The notes under the pieces were generated by a model, which searched no databases, was not told where the DNA came from, and worked only from the letters and a program-made list of their open reading frames with translations. A DNA stretch of 19,455 bases, from positions 2,707 through 22,161 of the forward strand of contig JAHZAW010000042.1 of NCBI GenBank assembly GCA_019423725.1, in the 5' to 3' direction. Position 1 is the first letter of the stretch. Each line of letters opens with the position of its first letter. Below are positions 1 through 6,682 of the stretch, in pieces. The position numbers were made by a program, and so were the translations under genes. The stretch is from Clostridiales bacterium (GTDB taxonomy: Bacteria > Bacillota > Clostridia > Lachnospirales > Anaerotignaceae).

Positions 1-511
1 TGCGCATATTTTCATAGGGAGTTATGCCGTGCCTGTCTTTCTCTGTCTTTGAATAATACTCCGGCTCGAAGGTGTCAAACCTCTCATCCTCTGATATCTC
101 ATTCAAAAGCGATCTGCCATAGGCCTTCTGTATAAGATACTGCCTGAAACAAGAACATTCTTTCCCTTCCACCATTCCTGTGTCCCTGCATTTTTTACAT
201 TTATAAACACTGTCAAAAAAGTCTTCCGTTATCCCCAGCTGCTCATAAATGCTCTCCTTTTCATCGGATAAGGACTTAAGCCTTTTATCAAGCTCGCTCT
301 TTATTTCTTCCTTTTCCTCTTCGCTTCCTGCCCTAAGGGTCTTTACTGCTGCCTTTACTCCGGCTGTGTTCATCTCCCGGTCTATCTCCTCAAGACGCGG
401 ATTGGCTGCGTATATCTTACCCTTCAGCGCCTTCCTGGCAGAATCCGAAGCTGTTTTCCTGGAATCAAAATCCCTTAAGGCCGATCTGTAAATTTCAGTT
501 TTTATACTCAT
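1..511 (-). CDS. dnaC: DnaC/DnaI-like helicase loader, N-terminal part (cut by window edge)
   Basis: About 170 N-terminal residues are visible and the frame is open at base 1, so the gene continues outside the window. The start ATG (511-509) has a GGAGG about 9 bases upstream and follows the dnaD stop by only 3 bases. The first 95 or so residues are charged and helical. They are followed by a CxxC...CxC cluster (CKKCRDTGMVEGKECSC), the small zinc-ribbon-like element typical of DnaI/clostridial DnaC proteins, then the linker 'RFDTFEPEYYS...GITPYENM' that normally precedes the AAA+ IstB-type ATPase domain. The Walker A motif would lie beyond the edge. Family knowledge: these proteins load the replicative helicase DnaB/DnaC at origins and restart sites. 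Co-transcription with a DnaD-domain gene supports that role. The call is confident for the family; the ATPase domain itself is not seen. Confidence 0.85.
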   Translation of the reverse strand, partial: MSIKTEIYRSALRDFDSRKTASDSARKALKGKIYAANPRLEEIDREMNTAGVKAAVKTLRAGSEEEKEEIKSELDKRLKSLSDEKESIYEQLGITEDFFDSVYKCKKCRDTGMVEGKECSCFRQYLIQKAYGRSLLNEISEDERFDTFEPEYYSKTEKDRHGITPYENMR

Positions 512-514
512 AGC

Positions 515-1459
515 TTATTCCTCCAGATTTCTGCGGAGTTCCTCTCTCTTAAGCCTCTCCAGCTCGTCAAAATCCCAGTTCCTCTGCTCATAATTGAACC
601 TGCTCTTCTTTGTTTCCGTCCTCTGCGGCTTTATTCCCCTGCTCTCAGCAAACCTGATGTCCGCCGCCTTAGCCTTCTCCACACTGTCTACTCCGTCCTT
701 TTTCCAGTTGGAAAATATCTTGTCCGCATAGGGGAACGGATTTCCGCTGGTCACCGCAAGAGCTGTCTTCTCACAGCCGTAAAGTATAAGATCAAGCGGC
801 ATTTCCTCTGTCCACTTTTTCATATATTCCTTCTGCTTTCCAACGGGGGATTTGCCGTATATGCCAAGGGCTTTCATTATCCGCATATATACCTGGCTGT
901 AGTCCTTTATATGCTCCAGTGCCCCCGCCGCTGTCTCCACTCCGTCATCAGCCCAGCTTATGGCCACCTTTTCTATGTACCTCATATTCCTGTGTCCGTT
1001 TTCACAGCAGTATGCCAATAGTATCTCTATCACATCCAGCGGAAGCCTCAGCCAGTCATGCAGACTGTAAAGCGTCCTTATCTCAGACATGGTCAATAGT
1101 TTTCCCATATAGCTTTCAGCACTGTTCAAAAGGGATCTGAAACTGTCATTATGGCTCATATAATAATTTATCTCATCCGCTGAATAATCCGGAGCTGCTG
1201 ATGGTATATGCCTGTATACTGCCTCAGGACTGGTCCTGACTATCTTCTCCCCGCAGCTCTCCCAAAACTCCAGCGCCTTTTTTACATCGCTTTCCGTCAT
1301 CTTAAGATACTCTGCCAGCTCTGCGTCCGTAAAGGAAAGTTTCCCCTCCTGTATGAACTTCTGAGCGCATATATAAACAACTATATATGCCGTAGGCGCT
1401 GTCTGCACATATTTATTTAAAAACTCATTGGATATGCTCGTTCTGCCTTTTTCCGTCAT
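515..1459 (-). CDS. dnaD: DnaD-domain replication initiation protein
   Basis: This 314-residue protein matches DnaD/DnaB-type primosome proteins, which remodel DNA at the origin and help load the helicase. Residues 1-95 look like a winged-helix N-terminal domain ('LSFTDAELAEYLKMTESDVKKAL'). Two copies of the DnaD C-terminal helical domain follow, roughly residues 115-185 and 205-270. Each ends in the family signature: 'YIEKVAISWADDGV' (Trp169) and 'YADKIFSNWKKDGV' (Trp252). The C-terminus is basic and charged ('NYEQRNWDFDELERLKREELRR'), resembling the tail of clostridial relatives. Start ATG has AAAGGAACGG upstream. A strong promoter lies just upstream (1490-1518), and the downstream dnaC-like gene begins 3 bases after the stop, so the two form an operon. 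Whether it corresponds functionally to DnaD or DnaB of Bacillus cannot be settled from sequence alone. Confidence 0.88.
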   Translation of the reverse strand: MTEKGRTSISNEFLNKYVQTAPTAYIVVYICAQKFIQEGKLSFTDAELAEYLKMTESDVKKALEFWESCGEKIVRTSPEAVYRHIPSAAPDYSADEINYYMSHNDSFRSLLNSAESYMGKLLTMSEIRTLYSLHDWLRLPLDVIEILLAYCCENGHRNMRYIEKVAISWADDGVETAAGALEHIKDYSQVYMRIMKALGIYGKSPVGKQKEYMKKWTEEMPLDLILYGCEKTALAVTSGNPFPYADKIFSNWKKDGVDSVEKAKAADIRFAESRGIKPQRTETKKSRFNYEQRNWDFDELERLKREELRRNLEE

Positions 1460-1489
1460 AATAACCGTTCCTTTTTCTGTAGTTATATA

Positions 1490-1518
1490 AGTATATCATC
1501 AGAGAAATTTTATTTCAA
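1490..1518 (-). promoter_or_regulatory. Sigma-A promoter for dnaD-dnaC
   Basis: On the minus strand TTGAAA (1518-1513) is followed after exactly 17 bases by TATACT (1495-1490), with a TG one base before the -10 (extended -10). Transcription would start near 1483 and give a leader of about 25 bases ahead of the dnaD start at 1459. Confidence 0.75.
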
Positions 1519-1537
1519 TCCAAAGGATGTCTAACCT

Positions 1538-1566
1538 AAAAAAGGGCTGATAAATCAACCCTTTTT
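1538..1566 (-). terminator. Terminator overlapping the tagO stop codon
   Basis: On the minus strand the sequence GGGTTGA-TTTA-TCAGCCC forms a 7-bp stem (one G-T pair) with a four-base loop, flanked by AAAAA and followed by TTTTTT. The TGA of tagO (1557-1555) is part of the 5' arm, so the last codons (KKG-stop) are inside the hairpin. It would end the ywlC-to-tagO operon before the dnaD promoter. Confidence 0.8.
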
Positions 1567-2601
1567 CTGCTCCTTAACGCGGTTTTTATTATTAAATATA
1601 AATATCACAAGACTAAGGACTATGACCGTAAGGACCGCAACCGCCAGCGCCCTTGAGTCTTTAATGGCGATGAATATCGCTAAAAGCGCAAGCAGAGCGC
1701 TTATGCCGTACATAATGAGCACTGCCTGTTTCTGAGTATATCCCTTGTCTATAAGTTTATGGTGAAGATGTCCTCTGTCGGCCTGCATGATGGGCTTATG
1801 TGTCGCAGCTCTCCTGAGCATGGCACAGAGCGTATCAAATATGGGAAGTCCAATGGACAAAAGACATACGATAAGCGCCAGTATGGCATATCCCTTAAAT
1901 ACTCCCATGATACTGGTCACGGCAAGGACATATCCAAGGAATGTGGCTCCCGTATCTCCCATAAATATTTCAGCGGGGTTAAAGTTCCTCGGTAAAAATC
2001 CGAGACAGCTTCCCGCCAGGGCAGCCGTGAACATAACCGCTGATTCCGTACCAGTCAGCATACAAAGCACCATAAGACATATCGAAGCTATGGACGATAC
2101 ACCGGCTGCAAGACCGTCAAGTCCATCGATAAGATTGACCGCATTGGTAACGCCGATTATCCATATGAGCGTTATGGGGCCGCTGAGTTTCTGAAGATAA
2201 GCCGTTACAGGCCACATAACGACATTTATCCTTATTCCAGAGCCGATTACCAAAAGGGCCGCTACTATCTGGAATACAAGTTTTACCCTGGCCGGGAGCT
2301 GCTTTGTATCATCGACTATGCCTACGCATACGATGACAGCCGCACCGGCGATAAAACCGCAGAAATGCCTTATATTTATATCGTTTACGAACCTGTAGAG
2401 CAGCAGTACCGTTATCATAAAGCCAAGTACGATGGCTATGCCTCCAAGACGGGGCATGGGCTTAGTATGCATACCCCTGGCTTTAGGGTAATCTATGGCT
2501 CCAAGTTTTTCAGAAACCTTTTTTGCAAAAGGCGTTGCGACCATTGATATGGCAAAGGCACAGGCAAACGCCGCTATATATAATACCCAGTTGTGAACCA
2601 T
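1555..2601 (-). CDS. tagO: Undecaprenyl-phosphate GlcNAc/hexosamine-1-phosphate transferase (TagO/WecA family)
   Basis: This 348-residue polytopic membrane protein belongs to the MraY/WecA/TagO family. It transfers an N-acetylhexosamine-1-phosphate from a UDP-sugar to undecaprenyl phosphate on the inner face of the membrane, the first step in teichoic acid or related wall-polymer synthesis. Visible motifs in order: 'HTKPMPRLGG' (45-54), the Asp pair 'VDD' (Asp97-98), 'NAVNLIDGLDG' (153-163), 'MGDTGATFLGY' (214-224), Asp256 and the histidine-rich 'DRGHLHHKL' (275-283). About ten hydrophobic segments surround them. The HLHHKL form is the WecA/TagO signature and separates it from MraY. Start ATG is preceded by AGGAGATAGAA. 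It follows upp by 21 bases and is the last gene of the operon. The exact sugar and polymer are not shown by the sequence. Confidence 0.9.
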   Translation of the reverse strand: MVHNWVLYIAAFACAFAISMVATPFAKKVSEKLGAIDYPKARGMHTKPMPRLGGIAIVLGFMITVLLLYRFVNDINIRHFCGFIAGAAVIVCVGIVDDTKQLPARVKLVFQIVAALLVIGSGIRINVVMWPVTAYLQKLSGPITLIWIIGVTNAVNLIDGLDGLAAGVSSIASICLMVLCMLTGTESAVMFTAALAGSCLGFLPRNFNPAEIFMGDTGATFLGYVLAVTSIMGVFKGYAILALIVCLLSIGLPIFDTLCAMLRRAATHKPIMQADRGHLHHKLIDKGYTQKQAVLIMYGISALLALLAIFIAIKDSRALAVAVLTVIVLSLVIFIFNNKNRVKEQKKG

Positions 2602-2622
2602 TTCTATCTCCTACTTAAAAAA

Positions 2623-3249
2623 TCATTTTGTGCCAAAGATCCTGTCTCCCGCATCTCCAAGACCTGGAACAATATATCCGTGTTCATTGAGGCGCTCATC
2701 ATAGGCAGCGGCATAAATATCCACATCAGGATGAGCTTCCTGAAGCTTTTTGACTCCTTCGGGAGCGGCAAGTATGCAGAGGAATGTTATTTTCTTAGCA
2801 CCCTTTGCCTTGACGAAATCTATACCTGCAACGGCAGTTCCGCCGGTAGCAAGCATGGGGTCTGTAACGAATACCTCCATATCAGCTATTTCCTTAGGGA
2901 GCTTGCAGTAATATTCCACAGGCTCAAGCGTCTCAGGATCACGGTAAAGACCTATGAATCCAACCTTGGCAGTCGGCATCAGTGTAAGAAGTCCGTCGAG
3001 CATTCCCATTCCAGCACGGAGTATGGGAACGATGGCAAAACCTCTGTTGATGATATTTACATCTGCACTTGCGATGGGAGTTTCAACCTTTGAGGGAACA
3101 AGTTCGATATTCCTTGTGGCCTCATAGCAGAGGAGCATGGCAACTTCAGATATGATCTCCTTGAACTCCTTTGTACATGTATTTTTGTTTCTTAACATAG
3201 CCATCTTGTTCTGAATAAGGGGATGGTTTGATACAAAAAACTCACTCAT
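2623..3249 (-). CDS. upp: Uracil phosphoribosyltransferase
   Basis: The 208-residue protein has the usual length of Upp, the soluble salvage enzyme that converts uracil and PRPP to UMP and pyrophosphate. The PRPP-binding loop 'VFVTDPMLATGGTA' lies around residues 126-139. The flexible-loop region 'IVPILRAGMGMLDGLLTL' and the C-terminal uracil-binding 'GYIVPGLGDAGDRIFGTK' are intact. Start ATG has AAAGGAAG upstream. The gene sits 36 bases behind rpiB and 21 bases ahead of tagO. RpiB makes ribose-5-phosphate, the precursor of PRPP, so the pairing is metabolically sensible; the same order rpiB-...-upp occurs in Bacillus. Confidence 0.96.
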   Translation of the reverse strand: MSEFFVSNHPLIQNKMAMLRNKNTCTKEFKEIISEVAMLLCYEATRNIELVPSKVETPIASADVNIINRGFAIVPILRAGMGMLDGLLTLMPTAKVGFIGLYRDPETLEPVEYYCKLPKEIADMEVFVTDPMLATGGTAVAGIDFVKAKGAKKITFLCILAAPEGVKKLQEAHPDVDIYAAAYDERLNEHGYIVPGLGDAGDRIFGTK

Positions 3250-3285
3250 AGCCGGCTTCCTTTCTTTCGTGTTTATCGTTTATTT

Positions 3286-3714
3286 TTATTCTTCGATCTG
3301 TTTTATCCTTCTTATGTGTCTTTCCTCGTTTGAAAAAGGTGTCTCAAGGAATATCCTTACGATCTCTGTCGCAAGGCCGGGTCCTATAACTCTGGCGCCC
3401 ATGGTAACGATGTTGGCGTCGTTATGTTCCCTTGTTGCCTTAGCTGAGAAACAGTCATGCACAAGAGCTGCCCTTATGCCCTTTACCTTATTGGCAGTGA
3501 TACATACTCCGATGCCTGTTCCGCATATAAGTATACCCTTTTCACATTTTCCGTCAGCTACGGCATGGGCTACCTTTTTTGCATACACGGGATAGTCACA
3601 GCTTTCCTCGCTGTATGTTCCAAAGTCCTCATACTCGTATCCAGCGCTTTCGAGGAATTTGATTATTTCTTTTTTAAGCACAAATCCGCCGTGGTCACAG
3701 CCTATAGCTATCAT
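3286..3714 (-). CDS. rpiB: Ribose-5-phosphate isomerase B
   Basis: RpiB interconverts ribulose-5-phosphate and ribose-5-phosphate in the pentose phosphate pathway. The start used here gives 142 residues beginning MIAIGCDHGGFVLKKEI. The family signatures are the N-terminal 'GCDHGG', the active-site 'LICGTGIGVCITANK' with its catalytic-type Cys, and 'EHNDANIVTMGARVIG'. An in-frame ATG three codons upstream (3723) would place the GG of the Shine-Dalgarno only 2 bases from the start, while the ATG at 3714 is 9 bases from AAAGGAA and matches where the family begins, so the later ATG is preferred. It lies between the ywlE-like gene (about 100 bases upstream, with a stem-loop between) and upp. The length and motifs are normal. 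The family also includes sugar-isomerase relatives (LacA/LacB), but the upp neighbour favours RpiB. Confidence 0.93.
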   Translation of the reverse strand: MIAIGCDHGGFVLKKEIIKFLESAGYEYEDFGTYSEESCDYPVYAKKVAHAVADGKCEKGILICGTGIGVCITANKVKGIRAALVHDCFSAKATREHNDANIVTMGARVIGPGLATEIVRIFLETPFSNEERHIRRIKQIEE

Positions 3715-3723
3715 ATCATTCAT

Positions 3724-3730
3724 TTCCTTT
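3724..3730 (-). promoter_or_regulatory. Ribosome site that sets the rpiB start
   Basis: AAAGGAA on the minus strand ends 9 bases before the ATG at 3714 and touches the alternative ATG at 3723, which favours the former. Confidence 0.6.
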
Positions 3731-3767
3731 CATAAATCCTGCCACTATCTTCAATGTGTTTCAAATA

Positions 3768-3801
3768 CCGCCTGTTCAATATGGACCAAAATACAGGCCG
3801 G
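3768..3801 (-). other. Intergenic stem-loop between ywlE and rpiB
   Basis: CCGCCTGT (3768-3775) pairs with ACAGGCCGG (3793-3801) with one bulged base and a 17-base loop. On the minus strand it is not followed by a convincing T run (TATTTG), so it is more likely a weak or partial terminator or an mRNA processing/stability element inside the operon than a full stop. Confidence 0.4.
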
Positions 3802-3815
3802 TTTATAAATATATA

Positions 3816-4265
3816 TCATTTATCTTCAGCCTTGAGCTTGTCCGCAAGGGCTAAGGCACAGTCAGCTATCTCCTCAGCACACTCCAGATAAACGGAAGGG
3901 CTCTGTCCGAATGGATCGGATATGTCTCCGCTTTTTCCAAGGCTGTATTCCTTAAATGTAAATAGTTTTTCCGGCGGGCATACCTTTTCCAGAGCCTTTT
4001 TATGGGACTCTGTCATGGTGAGCACCAGATCAGCTCCACTTATATCCTCAGGTGTGATATTTTTAGCCATGTGTGAATCAAGGGAAAGGCCGTAATTTTT
4101 TACAGCCAGCTTAGCGTAATCGCTGGCAGGCTCCCCTTCCGACGCATAAAGGCCTCTGCTCTTTACATCAGCCTCGATGCCCTTATTTTCAAGCACAGCC
4201 TTTAAAATGACCTCAGCCATGGGGCTTCTGCATGTGTTTCCAGTGCATACGACAAGTATATTCAT
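3816..4265 (-). CDS. ywlE: Low-molecular-weight phosphatase, YwlE type (predicted protein-arginine phosphatase)
   Basis: The 149-residue protein is a low-molecular-weight tyrosine-phosphatase-fold enzyme. The P-loop 'VCTGNTCRSPMAE' gives the catalytic Cys7 and Arg13 (CX5R), and 'ISDPFGQS' near the C-terminus carries the general-acid Asp. Position 11 is Thr, exactly as in Bacillus YwlE, where Thr11 selects phospho-arginine; tyrosine-specific relatives usually have Ile or Leu there. The longest frame starts with GTG at 4274, but that GTG lies inside the ribosome site GGCGGTGA, so the ATG at 4265 is chosen; this also puts the Cys at residue 7 as in YwlE. It follows the ywlC-like gene by 16 bases, matching the Bacillus ywlC-ywlE-ywlF order. 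Substrate specificity is inferred, not shown. Confidence 0.87.
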   Translation of the reverse strand: MNILVVCTGNTCRSPMAEVILKAVLENKGIEADVKSRGLYASEGEPASDYAKLAVKNYGLSLDSHMAKNITPEDISGADLVLTMTESHKKALEKVCPPEKLFTFKEYSLGKSGDISDPFGQSPSVYLECAEEIADCALALADKLKAEDK

Positions 4266-4270
4266 ATCTA

Positions 4271-4278
4271 TCACCGCC
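4271..4278 (-). promoter_or_regulatory. Ribosome site that sets the ywlE start
   Basis: GGCGGTGA on the minus strand stands 5 bases before ATG 4265. The GTG within it is the alternative start of the longer frame and is therefore unlikely to be used. Confidence 0.6.
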
Positions 4279-4281
4279 GTT

Positions 4282-5334
4282 TCAGCATCTTATGTAGTTA
4301 AATCCCGCAGCCTTATTGAGCCTGTTCATAATGGCGGCACCTTCTCCGTCCTCGTCAAAGACTTCAGAATAAACCACATCAGTTCCGATAAAATCAAACT
4401 TTCTCAATATTTTAAATAAGTTCGCACCAATGGTCTCAGGCTTTTCTCTGTCGCCCACTACAAGTACGCTTCCGCCCACATAGCTGTCCTTTGTCTGGAC
4501 CGTGGCCATGACACCTACTCTGAGGCCCTTAGCGCTGTCTTCAGCAATTTTCTCATTGATGGTCTTAATGACATTTTCCCTGCTTCCTGAAACCAGTATT
4601 ACCTGGGCAGCAGGGGAATAATGTTTGTATTTCATTCCAGGGGCCTTGGGAACGATATCGTCCGAAGGTTTAGAATATACAGCCGGGTCAACGTCTATCT
4701 CTCCAACGACTTCTTCTATCATTTCCTTTGTTATTGCTCCCGGACGCAGCAAAACAGGCTTGTCCGCCGACACATCAAGTATCGTTGATTCAAGCCCCCA
4801 GTCAGCGGGTCCGCCATCGATTATCATATCTATTTTCCCACTGAGGTCAAACTCAACATGTGATGCTCTTGTGGGACTGGGTTTTCCGGAAGAATTGGCA
4901 CTGGGAGCAGCCACGGGTATGCCCGCAGTCTTTATGAGCTCTCTTGCTATCAAATTAGACGGAAATCTTACAGCCACCGTATCAAGCCCGCCAGTTACCT
5001 CAGGAGGGACACAGTCCGCCTTTGGAAGCACAAGGGTTATGGGTCCTGGCCAGAAGGCGTCTATTATCTTCTGGGCATTTTCAGTCACCCTGCTTACGAT
5101 GGGATAAAGGCCGCTTATATCACCAATGGTGAGTATGAGCGGATTATCGCTCGGTCTGCCCTTAGCCTCATATATTTTTTTGCAGGCCGCGGCGTCAAGG
5201 CCGTTTGCGCCGAGACCATAGACCGTTTCCGTGGGGAAAGCCACCAGTCCTCCATTTCTAAGGATACTGGCAGCTTCCTCAAATACGCCGGCATCGGGAT
5301 TATCCCTGTCGACTTTTATTATCTTTGTTTCCAT
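4282..5334 (-). CDS. ywlC: L-threonylcarbamoyladenylate synthase, long Sua5/YwlC form
   Basis: This 350-residue protein makes threonylcarbamoyl-AMP from threonine, bicarbonate and ATP, the first step of the universal t6A37 tRNA modification. The N-terminal YrdC domain (about 10-200) shows 'GGLVAFPTETVYGLGANGLD', 'KIYEAKGRPSDNPL' with the KxR...SxN elements, and 'VAAPSANSSGKPSPT'. 'LRPGAITKEMIEEVVG' ends that domain, and 'APGMKYKHYSPAAQV' is the linker signature that precedes the C-terminal Sua5 domain (about 235-345). The length therefore matches the two-domain Sua5/YwlC class rather than the short TsaC class. The ATG is 6 bases after the stop of the SEC-C gene, with GGAG about 16 bases upstream inside that gene, so translation is probably coupled. 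The ywlE-like gene follows. Confidence 0.93.
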   Translation of the reverse strand: METKIIKVDRDNPDAGVFEEAASILRNGGLVAFPTETVYGLGANGLDAAACKKIYEAKGRPSDNPLILTIGDISGLYPIVSRVTENAQKIIDAFWPGPITLVLPKADCVPPEVTGGLDTVAVRFPSNLIARELIKTAGIPVAAPSANSSGKPSPTRASHVEFDLSGKIDMIIDGGPADWGLESTILDVSADKPVLLRPGAITKEMIEEVVGEIDVDPAVYSKPSDDIVPKAPGMKYKHYSPAAQVILVSGSRENVIKTINEKIAEDSAKGLRVGVMATVQTKDSYVGGSVLVVGDREKPETIGANLFKILRKFDFIGTDVVYSEVFDEDGEGAAIMNRLNKAAGFNYIRC

Positions 5335-5340
5335 GATCTA

Positions 5341-5844
5341 TTACAGGTTGGCTCCGCAGCATTTTTTATATTTTTTGCCGCTTCCGCAGGGGCAGGGATC
5401 ATTTCTGCCGATCTTGGGTCCGTTATTTACTACAGTACGGGCGTTTTTCTGCTCTTTGTAAAGTTTTTTGCGCTCGTCTTCTGTAAAAATTCCATCCCAC
5501 TGGGGAAGTGTATAAAGATGCTCGGCCTTGTATTCAACCATCTTTTTATAAAGCTTGTCAAACTCAATGTGGAGTTTTACAACTGAATCAGCTGTGAGCT
5601 CATTTACATCATAGGGCTCAGGAAGAACGTCATTGATGCCGTCTACAAATGCAACGGCCTGTTCGTCTGTCATTGAGAATTTCTCAGCGATCTCAGAAAT
5701 TTTATACTCCATATCCTGCACTTTTTCACCGATTATATATTCATAAATCTTCTGTTCAAGGGGAAGATAAACATCCCATACAGCGTCAACGCTCTGTCCT
5801 TTCGGTGTAAAGGCTTTTTTCATCCAGTTTTCATATAAGCTCAT
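5341..5844 (-). CDS. SEC-C metal-binding motif protein, first gene of the ywlC operon
   Basis: The 167-residue protein ends in a complete SEC-C motif, 'GRNDPCPCGSGKKYKKCCG', with Cys151, Cys153, Cys162 and Cys163. This is the zinc-binding tail also found at the SecA C-terminus and in YecA-like proteins. The first 140 residues are predicted to be mostly helical and acidic, with no recognised catalytic motif, no signal peptide and no membrane segment. Known SEC-C tails bind zinc and contact SecB or ribosomes, but stand-alone SEC-C proteins are poorly characterised, so the function is left open. ATG 5844 has AAGGAGAGAATATAAG upstream, and a good promoter is at 5898-5926. The gene heads a run of six closely spaced genes and is only 6 bases from ywlC. 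Confidence 0.8.
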   Translation of the reverse strand: MSLYENWMKKAFTPKGQSVDAVWDVYLPLEQKIYEYIIGEKVQDMEYKISEIAEKFSMTDEQAVAFVDGINDVLPEPYDVNELTADSVVKLHIEFDKLYKKMVEYKAEHLYTLPQWDGIFTEDERKKLYKEQKNARTVVNNGPKIGRNDPCPCGSGKKYKKCCGANL

Positions 5845-5897
5845 CTTATATTCTCTCCTTGTTAAACAAATAATATTTTAAAACACATACTTATGAA

Positions 5898-5926
5898 ATA
5901 ATAATATATTTTGAGCCTTATTGCAA
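5898..5926 (-). promoter_or_regulatory. Sigma-A promoter for the SEC-C-ywlC-ywlE-rpiB-upp-tagO operon
   Basis: On the minus strand TTGCAA (5926-5921) and TATTAT (5903-5898) are 17 bases apart. The start point would be near 5891, about 47 bases ahead of the SEC-C gene ATG. No other good promoter was seen before tagO ends. Confidence 0.65.
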
Positions 5927-5944
5927 CAAAAATATATAAATTCC

Positions 5945-6406
5945 TTAAGCTCTGAGTGCTTCCTGTGTTTCTTCTTTCTCTCTCTTAACTATTATTATCT
6001 CAACTTTACATCTATGGAGCACTTTTTCTATCTTATCGAATTCAGATTCTTTTATTTTCTGCATCTCCACAAACTTTGCAGGCGGCTCGCCAAGAACTAT
6101 CTTGGTTATACCGTATTCCTCAATGAAATCTCCTATGGCCTTTGCCACATCCTCACTGCAGAGCATATGTATCATTCCGCCCCTTTCGCTTCCATATTCA
6201 AAAAGCTTGTCGAGCATTATGGGAGTATTATCATTGATAAAAATGCTGCTTCCTTTATTTACATGAAGTATGTGAAGTTCGGCATTGAATTTATCGGCGA
6301 CTTCCGCCGCTGTATCTATAAGTCTTTCTGAATTATACTGTGCCGTAATGCAGGCTACAACTTTATTCGTACCCATTGGTGCTGAAGCATCGAAATCTCT
6401 GACCAT
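5945..6406 (-). CDS. Universal-stress-protein-like protein
   Basis: The 153-residue product resembles the USP/adenine-nucleotide alpha-hydrolase fold: 'KVVACITAQYNSERLIDTAAEVADKFNAELHILHVNKG' forms strand-helix-strand 1-2, and 'EDVAKAIGDFIEEYGITKIVLGEPP' matches the helix-strand before the nucleotide loop. The usual ATP-binding GxxGx9GS(S/T) is not clear, so it may not bind ATP in the canonical way. It resembles the USP-like domain found inside KdpD sensor kinases, but no kinase part is present. AGGAGG (6420-6415) is 8 bases before the ATG at 6406; the frame could be extended to a TTG at 6412, but that is only 2 bases from the ribosome site. The gene stands alone, with about 270 bases upstream and the SEC-C promoter region downstream. 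A specific role cannot be given. Confidence 0.7.
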   Translation of the reverse strand: MVRDFDASAPMGTNKVVACITAQYNSERLIDTAAEVADKFNAELHILHVNKGSSIFINDNTPIMLDKLFEYGSERGGMIHMLCSEDVAKAIGDFIEEYGITKIVLGEPPAKFVEMQKIKESEFDKIEKVLHRCKVEIIIVKREKEETQEALRA

Positions 6407-6414
6407 TAGCAAAA

Positions 6415-6420
6415 CCTCCT
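6415..6420 (-). promoter_or_regulatory. Ribosome site that sets the stress-protein start
   Basis: A perfect AGGAGG on the minus strand, 8 bases before ATG 6406 and too close to the TTG at 6412 for that codon to serve. Confidence 0.75.
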
Positions 6421-6550
6421 CTTATAAACTATAAATCGGTTTAAATCTATATCTAATATCTTCATCTGTTATTCCCATTGTGTGTTATCAATATTCTGTA
6501 TTTGTGTTCTGCATAGCATCTGTCATTCACTACAGTACAATACTAACACA

Positions 6551-6598
6551 CTAATTTGAAATAATATTGAACACATAATTAAAAATTTCTTAAATTAG
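6551..6598. repeat. AT-rich inverted repeat upstream of the stress-protein gene
   Basis: CTAATTT (6551-6557) and AAATTAG (6592-6598) are exact inverted copies, extended inward by AAAT/ATTT with small bulges. A second, wider inverted pair, TGTGTTATC (6481-6489) and GATAACACA (6599-6607), brackets the region. The rest of the gap 6407-6611 is AT-rich, and I see no clear promoter in it. Base composition makes chance pairing likely. Confidence 0.35.
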
Positions 6599-6611
6599 GA
6601 TAACACAATAA

Positions 6612-6652
6612 TAAAACCCCGTCAAACTGCATTAAATATCAGCCGGACAGGG
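6612..6652 (-). terminator. Terminator after the stalk-repeat gene
   Basis: On the minus strand CCCTGTC (6652-6646) pairs with GACGGGG (6623-6617), including one G-T pair. The 22-base loop can hold a further CTG/CAG pairing. TTTTATTATT follows. It closes the murG-cyclophilin-stalk operon. Confidence 0.65.
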
Positions 6653-6682
6653 CTCTATTCTATAAAAATTCACAACAAGAGG

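Noticed and set aside
249..491. Open frame on the plus strand opposite the DnaC-like gene
   Set aside because: It is a low-complexity Ser/Phe/Leu-rich antisense shadow; the minus-strand frame has the zinc motif and the ribosome site.
1787..2194. 135-residue plus-strand frame inside tagO
   Set aside because: It is antisense to a clearly recognised membrane enzyme, with no ribosome site or motif of its own.
4625..5107. 160-residue plus-strand frame inside ywlC
   Set aside because: It lies antisense to conserved Sua5/YrdC motifs and has no family resemblance.
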